Shown here piece by piece: positions 17,575 to 27,560 of a stretch of 64,000 bases of DNA (position 1 is the first letter of the stretch; every line of letters starts with the position of its first letter). This DNA comes from Falsiroseomonas tokyonensis (lineage in GTDB: Bacteria > Pseudomonadota > Alphaproteobacteria > Acetobacterales > Acetobacteraceae), in NCBI RefSeq assembly GCF_019024325.1, contig NZ_JAFNJS010000001.1, positions 558,001 through 622,000 of the forward strand, written 5' to 3'. The notes beneath the pieces are model-generated. The model searched no databases and was not told the DNA's origin. It saw nothing but the letters and a program-made list of their open reading frames with translations. The translations under genes were made by a program, and so were the position numbers.

Positions 17575-19073
17575 GCCAGCAGCATCCTTGCAATGATGCG
17601 GGGCGCATCCGCGAGCACGGCGCCGAAGGCGAGGAACAGCAGCGCGACGCCGCCGGCGAAGCCGATGCCGGACAGCACGGCGCCGCGGCGCGGCGGGGCG
17701 GAGACGGCGCCCAGCACCGGCAGCCCGATGCGGCGCAGATCGGCCAGCGTGTAGAAGCTGCGATCGAACTGCATCAGCAGCAGCACCAGCCCGACCCCGG
17801 CGCCGAGCCCGAGCACCAGCACGCCTGCCGAAAGCAGCAGGCGATTGGGCGAGACGGGCTGCGTCGGCCGCGTCGGCGGGTCCACCACCTCGAGCTGCAC
17901 GCGGTCCGAACTGTCCCGCGCGGCGCCGGCCAGCTGCAGCGATTCACGCCGCGCCAGCAGCTCCTCGTAGTTCCGGCGCAGCACGGTGTAGTCGCGGTCC
18001 AGGTTCTGGAATTGGGCCTGCACCTGGGGCGCGCTGCGCGCGATCTCGTCCAGCCGCTCGACCTCCGCCAGGCCTTCGCGCTCCTGCCGCTCCAGCGAGG
18101 CGATCTGCGATTCCGCATCCACCAGCCGCACGCGCATCAGCTCCAGCGCCGGGTTTTCGCGTGCTGCGGCCGCGGGGGCGCCACCGCCACCACCGCCACC
18201 CGCGCTGCGCGCGGCGGCCACCACGCCCATTGCGGCGCGCACATCCGGATGCTGGTCGGTGTAGCGCAGCCGCAGCTCGGCCAGGGCACGCTGCGCCTCG
18301 GCCAGGCGGGGATTGCCGCCCCCGCCCGTGGCCACGGGCGCCGGCGTCTCACGGGCCGCTTCCAGCTGCTGGCGCGTCAGGTCGCGGCGCCGCCGCGTAT
18401 CCTCCAGCTCGCCCTGCACCTGCGTCAGCCTGGCCCGCGCGGATTCGAGGCGGGAGGACCCGCCGAGCGCCTCGGAGGGCAGGATATCGATAAAGCGGCT
18501 GCGGAATTCCGCGCGCCGCCGTTCCGCCTGGCGCAGCTGCACCTCGTAGGAGGCGATCTGCTGCGAGACGAAGTCGCGCGCATTGTCCATCTGCTGGCGA
18601 TCCGTGATGGTCGCCGCCTCCATGAACAGGTTCAGCGCCGTCGCCACCACGTCATGCGCCAGCCGCGGATCGCGGTCCTGGAACTCGATGGTGAACAGGT
18701 TGCGCGTCTGGGTGCGGATGCGGATGTCGCGCGCCAGGCGGTTCAGCACCTGCTCCCGGCTCGCCTCGTCCTGCACCTGCGCCTCGAGCCGCGTGCGGGC
18801 GATGATCTTCTCCAGGTTGGGGCGCGACAGCAGAGTTCGTTGCAGCGTCTCCACCTGGCTGGCCGGGGAGCTGTCGATGGCGATGCCGCGCAGCAGCAGG
18901 CCGAGGATCGCATCCGCATCGGCATAGACCCGGGTGGTGGAGGCATATTGGTTGGGGATCAGCGCGACCCCTGCCCAGCCGCCGAGGCAGACCACCCAGG
19001 CCAGCGCCAGGGCGCGCCAGCGGTGCCGCGCGCCGGCCGCCAGGGTGCGGCGGAGCAGCCCGTGCAGGTTCAC
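17571..19073 (-). CDS. XrtA-system chain-length determinant protein (Wzz/GNVR type)
   Basis: A 500-residue inner-membrane protein controlling polymer length. The first transmembrane helix is at about residues 22-38, followed by the Wzz domain (PNQYASTTRVYADADAILG). A long periplasmic coiled coil spans about 160-390 (RQAERRRAEFRSRFIDILP and further on). It is interrupted by a Gly-run spacer (AGGGGGGGAP). The GNVR-like region (LDRDYTVLRRNYEELLARRE) leads to the second helix (~407-429). A third hydrophobic stretch near the C-terminus is unusual. The kinase-like partner follows with an ATGA overlap. Confidence 0.9.
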   Translation of the reverse strand: MNLHGLLRRTLAAGARHRWRALALAWVVCLGGWAGVALIPNQYASTTRVYADADAILGLLLRGIAIDSSPASQVETLQRTLLSRPNLEKIIARTRLEAQVQDEASREQVLNRLARDIRIRTQTRNLFTIEFQDRDPRLAHDVVATALNLFMEAATITDRQQMDNARDFVSQQIASYEVQLRQAERRRAEFRSRFIDILPSEALGGSSRLESARARLTQVQGELEDTRRRRDLTRQQLEAARETPAPVATGGGGNPRLAEAQRALAELRLRYTDQHPDVRAAMGVVAAARSAGGGGGGGAPAAAARENPALELMRVRLVDAESQIASLERQEREGLAEVERLDEIARSAPQVQAQFQNLDRDYTVLRRNYEELLARRESLQLAGAARDSSDRVQLEVVDPPTRPTQPVSPNRLLLSAGVLVLGLGAGVGLVLLLMQFDRSFYTLADLRRIGLPVLGAVSAPPRRGAVLSGIGFAGGVALLFLAFGAVLADAPRIIARMLLA

Positions 19074-19075
19074 GG

Positions 19076-19711
19076 TCAGAACCAGCCCTGCGGGATGACC
19101 AGCGTATCGCCCGGCTGCATCGCCACGTCCTGGGAGATGTCGCCGGACCGCAGCAGGTCATCCAGCCGCACCGGGATCACCTCCGGCCCCGCGCCATTGG
19201 GCGGGCGGCGGATGATCTCGGCGCGGTTGCCCGCGGCATAGCGGGTCAGGCCGCGGGCGCCGATCATCACGTCCAGCAGGCTCAGCCCCTCGCGGTAGGG
19301 GATGGCCATCGGCTGCGTCGCTTCGCCGATCACGCGGATCTGGCGGTTGGGCTGGCCGATGAAGGACTGCACCATGACGGTGACATTCGGCTCCCGCACA
19401 TAGGCCTTCAGCGCCGCCTCCAGCGCCCGGGCGAGTTCGGTGGGGGAGCGGCCCGCCGCCTCGATATCCGGCACCAGCGGCAGCGAGATGCGGCCATCCG
19501 GCCGCACCGGCAGCGCCTGTGCGCTGAGTTCCGGCGCGCGATAGACGAAGACGTTCAGCGTATCGCCGGGCCCGATCAGATAGTCGCCGGCCTCGGCCTG
19601 CACGGCCTGCGCGGCCGGTGCGGGCGCCACGTTGGCGGGGTTGGCGCAGCCGGCGAGCCCGAGGGCGAGCGCGGAACAGGCCGTGAGTCCTGCAAGGCGG
19701 AAACTGTTCAT
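19076..19711 (-). CDS. polysaccharide export lipoprotein (Wza-like, TIGR03027-like)
   Basis: A 211-residue outer-membrane export protein and the first gene of the minus-strand XrtA operon. I start it at MNSFRL (19711), giving a signal ending in the lipobox LAGC, so the mature protein is a lipoprotein. The poly_export domain is evident (DYLIGPGDTLNVFVYRAPEL, VRPDGRISLPLVPDI). A SLBB-like part follows (GEATQPMAIPYREGLSLLDV), ending in MQPGDTLVIPQGWF. It lacks the long C-terminus of enterobacterial Wza, so the partner barrel protein at 14979 may complete the outer-membrane path. Confidence 0.92.
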   Translation of the reverse strand: MNSFRLAGLTACSALALGLAGCANPANVAPAPAAQAVQAEAGDYLIGPGDTLNVFVYRAPELSAQALPVRPDGRISLPLVPDIEAAGRSPTELARALEAALKAYVREPNVTVMVQSFIGQPNRQIRVIGEATQPMAIPYREGLSLLDVMIGARGLTRYAAGNRAEIIRRPPNGAGPEVIPVRLDDLLRSGDISQDVAMQPGDTLVIPQGWF

Positions 19712-20040
19712 GCCGATGGCCCCTGGCTGGCTGGAGAAGATCGGGCACATGTGCCGGGGGGACCCGGTCGGGCTGCGCCGCTGGACGGCGGGAGCGATAC
19801 AAAACTGCGCCGACCAATGCCATCTAAAATTTAAATTCCCGTATTTACCTTTGACGTAAATCAGGCGCCAATCCTGAACCGGGCTGGAAAAAATTCCAAA
19901 AAAAAGGTGCGCTGGCTTGCACCGAACGCAAGTTTTGGTCTATTTTGGTTGGATCATCTCATTTACAATATTTTGTGATTATTATTCGGATCGCTAAATG
20001 CTCGCGCTGCCGCATGATGAGCGGTGACGAGGGCAAGAAC
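19712..20040. promoter_or_regulatory. AT-rich divergent promoter region between the two XrtA operons
   Basis: This 329-bp spacer holds no gene and is strikingly AT-rich compared with its surroundings. It contains three perfect dyads: TTTAC-N7-GTAAA (19844-19860), TGGAA-N4-TTCCA (19885-19898) and CTTGC-N7-GCAAG (19916-19932). An imperfect one is TTACAA-N4-TTGTGA. TTGCAC followed 17 bases later by CTATTT could be a plus-strand sigma-70-type promoter. On the minus strand, TTGGCG and GTAAAT stand 17 bases apart. I see no correctly spaced sigma-54 site. Which regulator binds here is unknown. Confidence 0.5.
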
Positions 20041-21354
20041 ATGACGAACTTATTTGGCCACGGGGTGCGCTCCGAACTGCTGGCGCTCTGCCTCGGCGAG
20101 GCCGGCGCCATTTTCCTCTGCGTGCTGGCGCTGCTGGTCGGCGCGGGGCCCTTCGGCACGGCTGAAGGCATCGGTCCGGCCATGCTGCTGGCCGCGCTGA
20201 CCGCCTGCGTCGCCCTGCTGGTGGCGGGGGCGGTCGGGCTCTATCAGCCGAACACGGTCCACGGCCTGCGCTCCACGCTGCTGGCCGGCCTCGCCGGCAC
20301 CACGATCCTGCTGCTGCTGGCCGTGCTGGCGCTGCAGTTCACGCAGGGCGAGGGCATTTCCGCTGTGCAGCGCCATGCGCTGGTCTCGGTGATGCTCGGC
20401 ACCGCGCTGGCCATCCTGCTGACGCGCCTCGGCTTCGCCCTGCTGCGCCCGCCGCTGCGCCGGGTCGTGCTGGTGGGCCAGGGCAAGCCTGGAAGCTACC
20501 AGCCCTTCGAGGTCACGCTCGCCTTGCCGGTGGAGGAGGCGCTGTCCCAGGCGCTGGCCAGCGGCCGGCTGCGCGCCTGGCGCATCTGGGCGGTGATCGC
20601 GCCGGGCTCCACGCCGCTGCCCCCCGCCATGCGGGACAGCTGCGCCGCCGCGGGCCTGCAGGTCTTCACCGATGCGGAATTCAGCGAGCAGGGGCTGAAG
20701 CGCCTGGAGCTGGAAAGCCTACCCGCCGGCTGGCTGGGCAGCGCCAAGGCGGCGCATACGACGCGGATCGAGGCCGCGGCGCGCCGCGGCTTCGACATCG
20801 CGGTGGCCGGCGCGCTGCTGCTGCTGACGCTGCCGCTGCTGCTGCTGACCATGCTGGCCATCAAGATCGACAGCCGCGGGCCGATCTTCTACCGGCAGGA
20901 ACGCATCGGCCTGAACAACCGGCCCTTCATGCTGTTCAAGTTCCGCAGCATGGTGACGGATGCGGAAGCCGGCGGCGTCGCGCGCTGGGCGATCCGCGGC
21001 GACCCGCGCGTGACCCGCATCGGCCGCTTCCTGCGGCTGACGCGCATCGACGAGATCCCGCAGGCCATCAACGTGCTGCGCGGCGACATGTCCGTGGTCG
21101 GCCCGCGGCCGGAGCGCCCGACCTTCGTGGCGCAGCTGGGCGAGATCATCCCGCACTACCACGACCGCGCCATCGTCAAACCGGGCATCACCGGCTGGGC
21201 GCAGGTGAACTACCCCTACGGCGCCTCGGTCGAGGATGCGCGCATGAAGCTGTCCTACGACCTGTATTATGTGCGCCGCCGCAGCCTGCTGCTGGACCTG
21301 CTGATCCTGCTGGCGACGGTGCGCGTCGTGCTGTTCCAGGAAGGCGCGCGCTGA
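20041..21354 (+). CDS. initiating sugar transferase of the XrtA system (TIGR03013-like)
   Basis: A 437-residue undecaprenyl-phosphate sugar phosphotransferase of the WcaJ/EpsB type, which starts each polymer unit. Several N-terminal hydrophobic helices (~10-140) precede a reduced Rossmann-like part. The catalytic C-terminal domain begins at RRGFDIAVAGALLLL and carries RQERIGLNNRPFMLFKFRSM, RITRIDEIPQAINVLRGDMS-type motifs, VGPRPERP and KPGITGWAQVNYPYG. The ATG at 20041 has GAGGG 8 bases upstream; an ATG at 20017 is an alternative. It opens the plus-strand operon. Confidence 0.92.
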   Translation: MTNLFGHGVRSELLALCLGEAGAIFLCVLALLVGAGPFGTAEGIGPAMLLAALTACVALLVAGAVGLYQPNTVHGLRSTLLAGLAGTTILLLLAVLALQFTQGEGISAVQRHALVSVMLGTALAILLTRLGFALLRPPLRRVVLVGQGKPGSYQPFEVTLALPVEEALSQALASGRLRAWRIWAVIAPGSTPLPPAMRDSCAAAGLQVFTDAEFSEQGLKRLELESLPAGWLGSAKAAHTTRIEAAARRGFDIAVAGALLLLTLPLLLLTMLAIKIDSRGPIFYRQERIGLNNRPFMLFKFRSMVTDAEAGGVARWAIRGDPRVTRIGRFLRLTRIDEIPQAINVLRGDMSVVGPRPERPTFVAQLGEIIPHYHDRAIVKPGITGWAQVNYPYGASVEDARMKLSYDLYYVRRRSLLLDLLILLATVRVVLFQEGAR

Positions 21355-21355
21355 C

Positions 21356-23377
21356 ATGGCGTCGCCCTGGCTGCATGCGGCGGCTGCCGTGCTGTGCTGC
21401 GGCTGGGCCGGGCTGATCCTGCTCTGCGGCCGCGGCCGTGGGGGGATCCCGCACGGATTCCCACTCGCGCTGGCCTGCCTGGTCGCCGCGGGCTGGGCGG
21501 CCGCGGTCGCCCTGCAGCCAGGCCTGCCGCTGGATGGCCTGGCCGGCGCGCTGGAGATCCTGCGCAGCGCCACCTGGCTGGGGCTGCTGCTGCTGCTGTC
21601 GCGTCGCTATGGCGGCACGAAGGCCGCGCCGCTGGCGCTGCGCTTCGCCGTCCTCGGCGCCGCCGTCACCCTGCTGGCGCTGGCGGCTTTGTTGCCGGAG
21701 GCGCCGCGCCTGCCGACGCTGGGCTCGCCCGGGCTGATGGCCCGCCTCGGCCTGGCGCTGCTGGTGCTGCTGGTGGCGGAGAACCTGTACCGCAACGCCG
21801 ATCGGGCCCTGCGCTGGCATGTGATCCTGCCCTGCCTCACGCTGGGCGGGCTCTCGGCACTGGATGTGGTGCTGCATGCCGATGCAGCGCTGCACCGATT
21901 CTATGCGCCGGCGCTGCTGGATGCGCGCGCGGTGCTCACCGCCCTGGCCATGCCGCTGCTGGTGCTGGCCGCGCTGCGGGACCGCCGCTGGCGCCGCGCA
22001 CCGGCGGTATCCCGCCAGGTGGTCTTCCATGGCGCGACGCTGGTGATCGCCGGCACCTTCCTCACCGGCGTCGGCGCCGTGGGCGAAGGGCTGCGGCATT
22101 TCGGCGCGGATTGGGGCGGCGCGGCGCAGGTCAGCCTGCTGGCCGGCGCGGTGCTGGCCCTTGCGGTCGCCGCCTCCTCCGCCTCCATGCGCTCCCACCT
22201 CCGGCGCCATGTGGTGGACCATTTCTTCGCCGCGCGCTTCGACTATCGCGCCGAATGGCTGCGCTGCGTCGCCACGCTCTCCGCGCAGCATGCGGAAGCC
22301 GAGCAGCGCGCCATCATCGCGGTGGCGGATCCGGTGGACAGCCCCGCCGGCCTGCTGCTGCTGTCCGATGCGCCGGGCGGGCCGCTGCGCTGGGCGGGAT
22401 CCTGGAACCTGCCCGCCGCGCCGCTGGAACTGCCGCCGGCGCACCCTCTCGTCGCGGCGCTGGATGAGGGCCGGCAGATCGTCACGCAAGTGCCGCCCGA
22501 TCTGGGCTACGAGCTGGGCCCGCTCTGGCTCGCCGTGCCGCTGCGCCACCACCGCGACGGGCTGCTGGGCCTGGTGCTGCTGGCACCGCCCCGCGCGCGC
22601 TTCCGCCTGGATGCCGAAGCCTTCGACCTGCTGCGCGCCGTGGGGCGGGAGGTTGCGATGTTCCTGGCCGAGCGCCGCGCCGCAGAACGGCTGCACGACC
22701 AGCGCGCGCTGGCCGAACATGCGCGGCGCTTCGCCTTCGTGGCGCATGACGTGAAGAACGTGGCCAGCCAGCTCACCATGGTGCTGGCCAATGCCGAGCA
22801 GAACATTTCCGATCCCGAATTCCAGCGCGACATGCTGCTGACCCTCGGCGCCTCGGCGCAACGCATCAGCGCGCTGATCGCCAGGCTGCGGGAGCCGGAG
22901 GCCGCCCAGCCGCCGACACTGCTGGCGCCGATCGAGACGCTGCAGACCATCCTGCACGAGGTGGCGCACCCCGTGGAACTCGTCAGTGATCCGTCCGAGA
23001 CCTTGCGCATCGCCATCCCGCCCCACAATTTCGCCGCTGCGCTGCGCCACCTGCTGGACAATGCGATCGAGGCCTCGCCGCCCGGTGTGCCGGTGCGCCT
23101 CGCGCTGCGCCGGCAGGATGGGCGCATGGTGCTGGACATCACCGATCGCGGCCCCGGCATGACCGCCGAATTCATCCGCGACCGGCTGTTCCGCCCGCTG
23201 GTCTCCGGCCGTGCCGATGGACATGGCATCGGCGCCTGGCAGGCACGCGACCTGCTGCGCGATGCGGGCGGCGACCTGCTGGCGCTGAGCACACCGGGCG
23301 CCGGCACCACCATGCGCCTCACCCTGCCCTGCCAGACCGATAGCCACGCCCCCCGCTTGCAGGAGATCGCGGCATGA
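21356..23377 (+). CDS. prsK: XrtA/PEP-CTERM-system sensor histidine kinase PrsK
   Basis: A 673-residue membrane sensor kinase. The N-terminal ~280 residues form multiple transmembrane helices. A GAF-like domain follows (about 300-440). The phosphoacceptor is His464 in VAHDVKNVASQL, with HDVKN in place of the usual HE(I/L)RN. The ATPase domain shows LLDNAIEASPP (N box), DITDRGPGM (G1) and GHGIGAWQARDLL (G2). The stop overlaps prsR by 4 bases. PrsK/PrsR pairs are known in exosortase loci, where they drive PEP-CTERM genes with sigma-54. The signal sensed is not known. Confidence 0.93.
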   Translation: MASPWLHAAAAVLCCGWAGLILLCGRGRGGIPHGFPLALACLVAAGWAAAVALQPGLPLDGLAGALEILRSATWLGLLLLLSRRYGGTKAAPLALRFAVLGAAVTLLALAALLPEAPRLPTLGSPGLMARLGLALLVLLVAENLYRNADRALRWHVILPCLTLGGLSALDVVLHADAALHRFYAPALLDARAVLTALAMPLLVLAALRDRRWRRAPAVSRQVVFHGATLVIAGTFLTGVGAVGEGLRHFGADWGGAAQVSLLAGAVLALAVAASSASMRSHLRRHVVDHFFAARFDYRAEWLRCVATLSAQHAEAEQRAIIAVADPVDSPAGLLLLSDAPGGPLRWAGSWNLPAAPLELPPAHPLVAALDEGRQIVTQVPPDLGYELGPLWLAVPLRHHRDGLLGLVLLAPPRARFRLDAEAFDLLRAVGREVAMFLAERRAAERLHDQRALAEHARRFAFVAHDVKNVASQLTMVLANAEQNISDPEFQRDMLLTLGASAQRISALIARLREPEAAQPPTLLAPIETLQTILHEVAHPVELVSDPSETLRIAIPPHNFAAALRHLLDNAIEASPPGVPVRLALRRQDGRMVLDITDRGPGMTAEFIRDRLFRPLVSGRADGHGIGAWQARDLLRDAGGDLLALSTPGAGTTMRLTLPCQTDSHAPRLQEIAA

Positions 23378-24774
23378 TCAAGCCGAAGCTGCTGATCGTG
23401 GAGGATGATCCCGGCCTCTGCGCGCAATACCGCTGGGCCTTCCCCGCCTGGCGCGTCGTCATCGCCAATGACCGCCGCCAGGCGGAGGCGATGGCCAGGC
23501 GCGAACAGCCCGCCGCCGTGCTGCTGGACCTCGGCCTGCCACCCGATGCCGAGGGCGTCGCCGAAGGCTTCGCCACCCTCGCCGCGTTGCGCGCCCTGGC
23601 GCCGGGCCTGCCGGTGATCGTGGCCAGCGGCCAGGGGCAGCGGGAGACGATGCTGCGCGCCGTGGGCCTCGGCGCCTACGACTTCTGCGAGAAGCCGGTC
23701 GATCTCGACGTGCTGCGCACCATCCTCGACCGCGCCCTGCATGTGCGCGCGCTGGAGGAGGAGAACCAGCGCCTTGCGGCCTCACCGCGCCCGAGCCCGA
23801 TCGCCGATATCATTACCGCCGACGAGGCCATGCTGAAGCTGTGCCGCAGCATCGAGCGCCTGGCCACCGTCTCCGTCCCCGTCCTGCTGCTGGGCGAGAG
23901 CGGTACCGGCAAGGAAGCCCTGGCCCGCGCCCTGCACACCCAGGGCCCGCGTGCACCAAAGCCCTTCATCGCGCTGAACTGCGCGGCGATCCCGGAGGCG
24001 CTGCTGGAAAGCGAGCTCTTCGGCCATGAGCGCGGCGCCTTCACCGGCGCGGTGCGGCAGGTGACCGGGCAGATCGAGGCGGCCAATGGCGGCACGCTGT
24101 TCCTGGACGAGATCGGCGACCTGCCGATGTCGCTGCAGGCGAAGCTGCTGCGCTTCCTGCAGGACCAGATGATCGAACGGATCGGCGGACGCACCAAGAT
24201 CCGCGTCGATGTGCGCGTCGTCTCCGCCACCAACCAGCCGCTGGAGGAGCTGGCGGAGACGGGCGGCTTCCGGCAGGACCTGCTTTACCGGCTGAATGCG
24301 CTGACGCTGCGCGTGCCGCCGCTGCGCGAACGCGGCGGCGATGCGCTGCTGCTGGCGCGGTGGTTCCTGGCCCGCCATGGGCAGGAAGCGCAGCGCCGCC
24401 TGCGCGGTTTCGACGATGGCGCCCTGGCCGCCATCGCGGCGCATCCCTGGCCCGGCAATGTGCGCGAGCTGGGCAACCGCATACAGCGCGCCGCGCTGAT
24501 GTCGGAAGGTCCGCTGATCTCCGCCGCCGATCTCGAGCTCGCCCCCGGCCTGCCGGATGAGGCACCGACGGCGGAGGATCTCGACCTGCGCGCCGCGCGC
24601 GGCAGGGCGGAGCGGGAGATGATCGGCCGCGCCCTGTCGCGCGGCAATGGCAGCCTCTCGGCCGCCGCACGGCTGCTCGGGATCAGCCGCCCCACGCTCT
24701 ACGACCTGCTTGAGACGCATGGGCTTTCGCCGCGTCGCGCGGAAGCTGCCCCATCCTGCCAGCCCCCTTCGTGA
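23374..24774 (+). CDS. prsR: sigma-54-dependent response regulator PrsR
   Basis: A 466-residue activator. The receiver domain (1-120) has the acidic pocket E10-D11-D12, phosphoacceptor Asp52 (LLDLGLP) and Lys107 (CEKPVD). The AAA+ domain has Walker A GESGTGKE (174-181), the sigma-54 contact loop GAFTGA (221-226) and Walker [11 protein letters not shown] Fis-type helix-turn-helix closes the protein ([20 protein letters not shown]). It overlaps prsK and prsT. The two sigma-54 promoters in this window (9250-9264 and 45457-45471) are its most obvious targets; that link is inferred. Confidence 0.95.
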   Translation: MIKPKLLIVEDDPGLCAQYRWAFPAWRVVIANDRRQAEAMARREQPAAVLLDLGLPPDAEGVAEGFATLAALRALAPGLPVIVASGQGQRETMLRAVGLGAYDFCEKPVDLDVLRTILDRALHVRALEEENQRLAASPRPSPIADIITADEAMLKLCRSIERLATVSVPVLLLGESGTGKEALARALHTQGPRAPKPFIALNCAAIPEALLESELFGHERGAFTGAVRQVTGQIEAANGGTLFLDEIGDLPMSLQAKLLRFLQDQMIERIGGRTKIRVDVRVVSATNQPLEELAETGGFRQDLLYRLNALTLRVPPLRERGGDALLLARWFLARHGQEAQRRLRGFDDGALAAIAAHPWPGNVRELGNRIQRAALMSEGPLISAADLELAPGLPDEAPTAEDLDLRAARGRAEREMIGRALSRGNGSLSAAARLLGISRPTLYDLLETHGLSPRRAEAAPSCQPPS

Positions 24775-24785
24775 AGGCGACGATC

Positions 24786-27551
24786 ATGGCCCGATACCAT
24801 AGCCTGCCCGCGCTGACCCTGGCCGCACTGATGGCCGCCAGTGTGCCGGCCTTCGCCGATGCGCAGGATCGCGCCCGCGCCGCCGCGGCGCGTGGCGAAT
24901 TGCGCGCGGCCCAGATCGAATGGCGCAATGCGGTGCGCGAACAGCCCGACAGCGGCGCGGTGCGCATGGGCCTGGCGGAGGCCAGCCTGCAGCTCGGCGA
25001 TGCCGAGACGGCGCAGCGCGAGGCGCGTGCCGCGCTGGAACGCGGCCACGATCCCGCAGCCGCCACCGCGCTGCTGCTGCGCAGCTACCTGATCCAGGGC
25101 CGCATGCGCGACCTGCTGGCCGATTTCCCGGAGGTGCAGGCGCCGCCGGACGTGGCGGCCCAGGTGGCCGCCGCGCGCGCCCTGGCGCAGCTCAGCCTGC
25201 GCGACGTCGCCGCCGCGCGCAGCTCCGTGGCATTGGCGGAGCGGCTGGACCCCGGGGCGCTGGAGCCCGGCCTCGCCGCCGTGGCGCTGGCGGTGGCCGA
25301 AGGCGATCGCGCGGCGGCGGAAGCGCGCGTGGACCGGCTGCTGCAGGCGTATCCCGATTCCGACGAGGCCTGGCTGCGCAAGGGATCGCTGCAGATGGAC
25401 CGCGGCGACCGCGCCGGCGCCGTCGCCAGCTTCGGCCGGGTGATCGCACGCGCCCCGGGCGATGTGCCGGCCCGCCTGCGCCGGGCGGATGCGCGGCTGC
25501 GCATGAACGAACCGGCCGCGGCGGCGGAGGATATCGATGCGGTGCTGGCCATCGCGCCGAACAACGTCACCGCCGCCTATCTGCGCGCGATGCAACTCGT
25601 CAGCCAGCGCAGCTGGCAGGCGGCCGATGCGGCGCTGCAGCGCATCTCCGCGCAGCTGTCCAACTTCCCGGACGGCTTCCTGCTGCTGGCGCTGACCAAG
25701 ACCGGGCTGGGCCAGCGGGCGCAGGCGGAAGACGCGGCGCGGCGCCATGTCGCGCGCTGGCCGGATGATCCGCGCGGCGCCAAGCTGCTGGCCGGCATGG
25801 TGATGGCCGATGGCCGCAACCGGGAGGCGGTGGCGGTGCTGACCCGCGCGACGCAGAACCGCCCGCGCGATGCGCAGCTCTACGACCTGCTGGCCCGCGC
25901 GCAGACCGCCATCGGCGCCCGACGCCAGGCCGTGCAGGCGCTGGAGGAGGCGGCGCGGATCGCGCCGGAGGATGCGGCCCTGCTGACCCGGCTGGCCATA
26001 GCACGCATGGCGGCAGGCGATGCGGAGGGCGCGCAGGGCGCGGTGGAACGTTCGCTGGACCTCGGCCCGGCGCAGCCGGGCGCGCGGGAGATGCTGGCCG
26101 CCGCCGCCTTGGCGCGCGGCGACCTCGAGGCCGCGGCGGCGGAGCTGGAGCAGCTGGACGCGGCGGCACGGCAGGGCGAGATGGCCGGGGTGCTGGAAGG
26201 CACGCTGCGCCTGCTGCGCCTGGACCTGGCCGGGGCGCGCGCCGCCTTCGAAGGCGTGCTGGCGCGGAAGGCGGATAGCGCACCGGCGCGGCTCGGCCTG
26301 GCGCGGGTCCTAGTGCTGCAGGATTCGGCGGCGGAGGCGGTGCCGCTGCTCGGCGCCGTGCTGCGCGCGGCCCCCGGCAATGTCGAGGCCATGACGCGCC
26401 TGGCCGCGCTGGCGCAGCGCCAGGGCCCGGTGGCGGAAGCGGCGCAGGCCGCGCTGGCCGCCGCCCAGGCGGCCCATCCCGCCGCCGCGCCGCTGGCCCT
26501 GGCGCGGGCCAATATGCTGCTGCAGCGGCGCGATATCGCCGGCGCCCTGGCGCTGCTGGACACGCCCGCGCTGCGCAACCAGCGCGGCGTGGCGCTGCCG
26601 CTGGCACGGTCCGAACTGCACGCCGCCGCCGGCGCGTTCGCCGCGGCGGAGACCGCGGCGCAGGAGGCGCTGGCAGAGGATCCGGCCTCGGTCCCGGCGC
26701 GCCGCCAACGCGCCGCGCTGCTGCTCCGCGCCGGCGATGCGCGCGGCGCGGAGGCCCTGCTGCGGGAGGGGCTGCGCGCCAGCCCCGGTGATGCGGTGCT
26801 GCAGCAGGCGCTGCTCGGCATGGTGCGGCAGACCAGCGGGGCGGAGGCGGCACAGGCCGAGGCCGCCCGCATGGCGCGCCAGGCGAATGCCGGCCCCGAT
26901 GCCCGCGCCCTGCCCGGCGACGTGCTGATGGGCCTGCAGCGCCACGCGGCGGCGGCGGAAGCCTATGCGGCGGCGCAGGCCGCCGCCCCCAGCAGCACGC
27001 TGGCGCTGCGCCAGGCCGCCGCCCTGCGGGCCGCCGACCGGATGGCGGAGGCCAGCCGCGTGCTGGAAGCCTGGGTCGCGGAGCATCCCGATGACCTGGC
27101 CGCGCAATCCGCGTTGGCGCAGCTGGACCTGATGGCCGGCCGCCATGCGGCGGCCGAGGCGCGGCTGCGGCGCGTGGTCGCGGCGCAGCCGGAGAATGCG
27201 CTGGCGCTGAACAACCTGGCCTGGGTGCTGGGCGAGCAGGGCGAGGCAAGGCTGGCGGAGGCGCGCGGCTTCGCCGAGCGCGCCTACTACCTTTCGGCCA
27301 ATGCCGAATCCGCCGATACGCTCGGCTGGATCCTGGCCCGCAGCGGGGAGCCGCGGCTGGCGGTGACTCTGCTGCGCCAGGCGGTGGCGGCGGGCGGGCA
27401 GCTGGCCGCCGGCTACCACCTGGCCCATGCGCTGCACCAGGCGGGCGATGCGGAAGGCGCACGCCGCGTGCTGGCGCCGGTGCTGGCCTCCGCCACAGCC
27501 TTCCCGGAACGCGCGGCGGCCGAACGCCTGCACGCCATGCTGGCGAATTGA
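24786..27551 (+). CDS. prsT: XrtA-system TPR-repeat protein PrsT
   Basis: A 921-residue secreted tetratricopeptide-repeat protein. The start at 24786 has GAAGG 8 bases upstream and gives a signal peptide (LTLAALMAASVPAFA). A GTG at 24771 overlapping prsR (GTGA) is the alternative. Nearly the whole length is a helical solenoid of ~34-residue TPR units, for example LARAQTAIGARRQAVQALEE and VLGEQGEARLAEARGFAERA. Relatives elsewhere are lipoproteins, but here no lipobox cysteine is present, so it may be soluble in the periplasm. It presumably scaffolds polymer export. Confidence 0.9.
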   Translation: MARYHSLPALTLAALMAASVPAFADAQDRARAAAARGELRAAQIEWRNAVREQPDSGAVRMGLAEASLQLGDAETAQREARAALERGHDPAAATALLLRSYLIQGRMRDLLADFPEVQAPPDVAAQVAAARALAQLSLRDVAAARSSVALAERLDPGALEPGLAAVALAVAEGDRAAAEARVDRLLQAYPDSDEAWLRKGSLQMDRGDRAGAVASFGRVIARAPGDVPARLRRADARLRMNEPAAAAEDIDAVLAIAPNNVTAAYLRAMQLVSQRSWQAADAALQRISAQLSNFPDGFLLLALTKTGLGQRAQAEDAARRHVARWPDDPRGAKLLAGMVMADGRNREAVAVLTRATQNRPRDAQLYDLLARAQTAIGARRQAVQALEEAARIAPEDAALLTRLAIARMAAGDAEGAQGAVERSLDLGPAQPGAREMLAAAALARGDLEAAAAELEQLDAAARQGEMAGVLEGTLRLLRLDLAGARAAFEGVLARKADSAPARLGLARVLVLQDSAAEAVPLLGAVLRAAPGNVEAMTRLAALAQRQGPVAEAAQAALAAAQAAHPAAAPLALARANMLLQRRDIAGALALLDTPALRNQRGVALPLARSELHAAAGAFAAAETAAQEALAEDPASVPARRQRAALLLRAGDARGAEALLREGLRASPGDAVLQQALLGMVRQTSGAEAAQAEAARMARQANAGPDARALPGDVLMGLQRHAAAAEAYAAAQAAAPSSTLALRQAAALRAADRMAEASRVLEAWVAEHPDDLAAQSALAQLDLMAGRHAAAEARLRRVVAAQPENALALNNLAWVLGEQGEARLAEARGFAERAYYLSANAESADTLGWILARSGEPRLAVTLLRQAVAAGGQLAAGYHLAHALHQAGDAEGARRVLAPVLASATAFPERAAAERLHAMLAN

Positions 27552-27560
27552 TGCCGCACG

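Noticed and set aside
19911-19932. Possible sigma-54 promoter before the plus-strand XrtA operon (TGGCTTGC...CGCA)
   Set aside because: The GG and GC elements are 12 rather than 10 bases apart, which sigma-54 does not tolerate; it is better read as the CTTGC-N7-GCAAG dyad.
21188-23347. A 719-codon open frame opposite prsK
   Set aside because: Antisense shadow of a clear histidine kinase with intact motifs.
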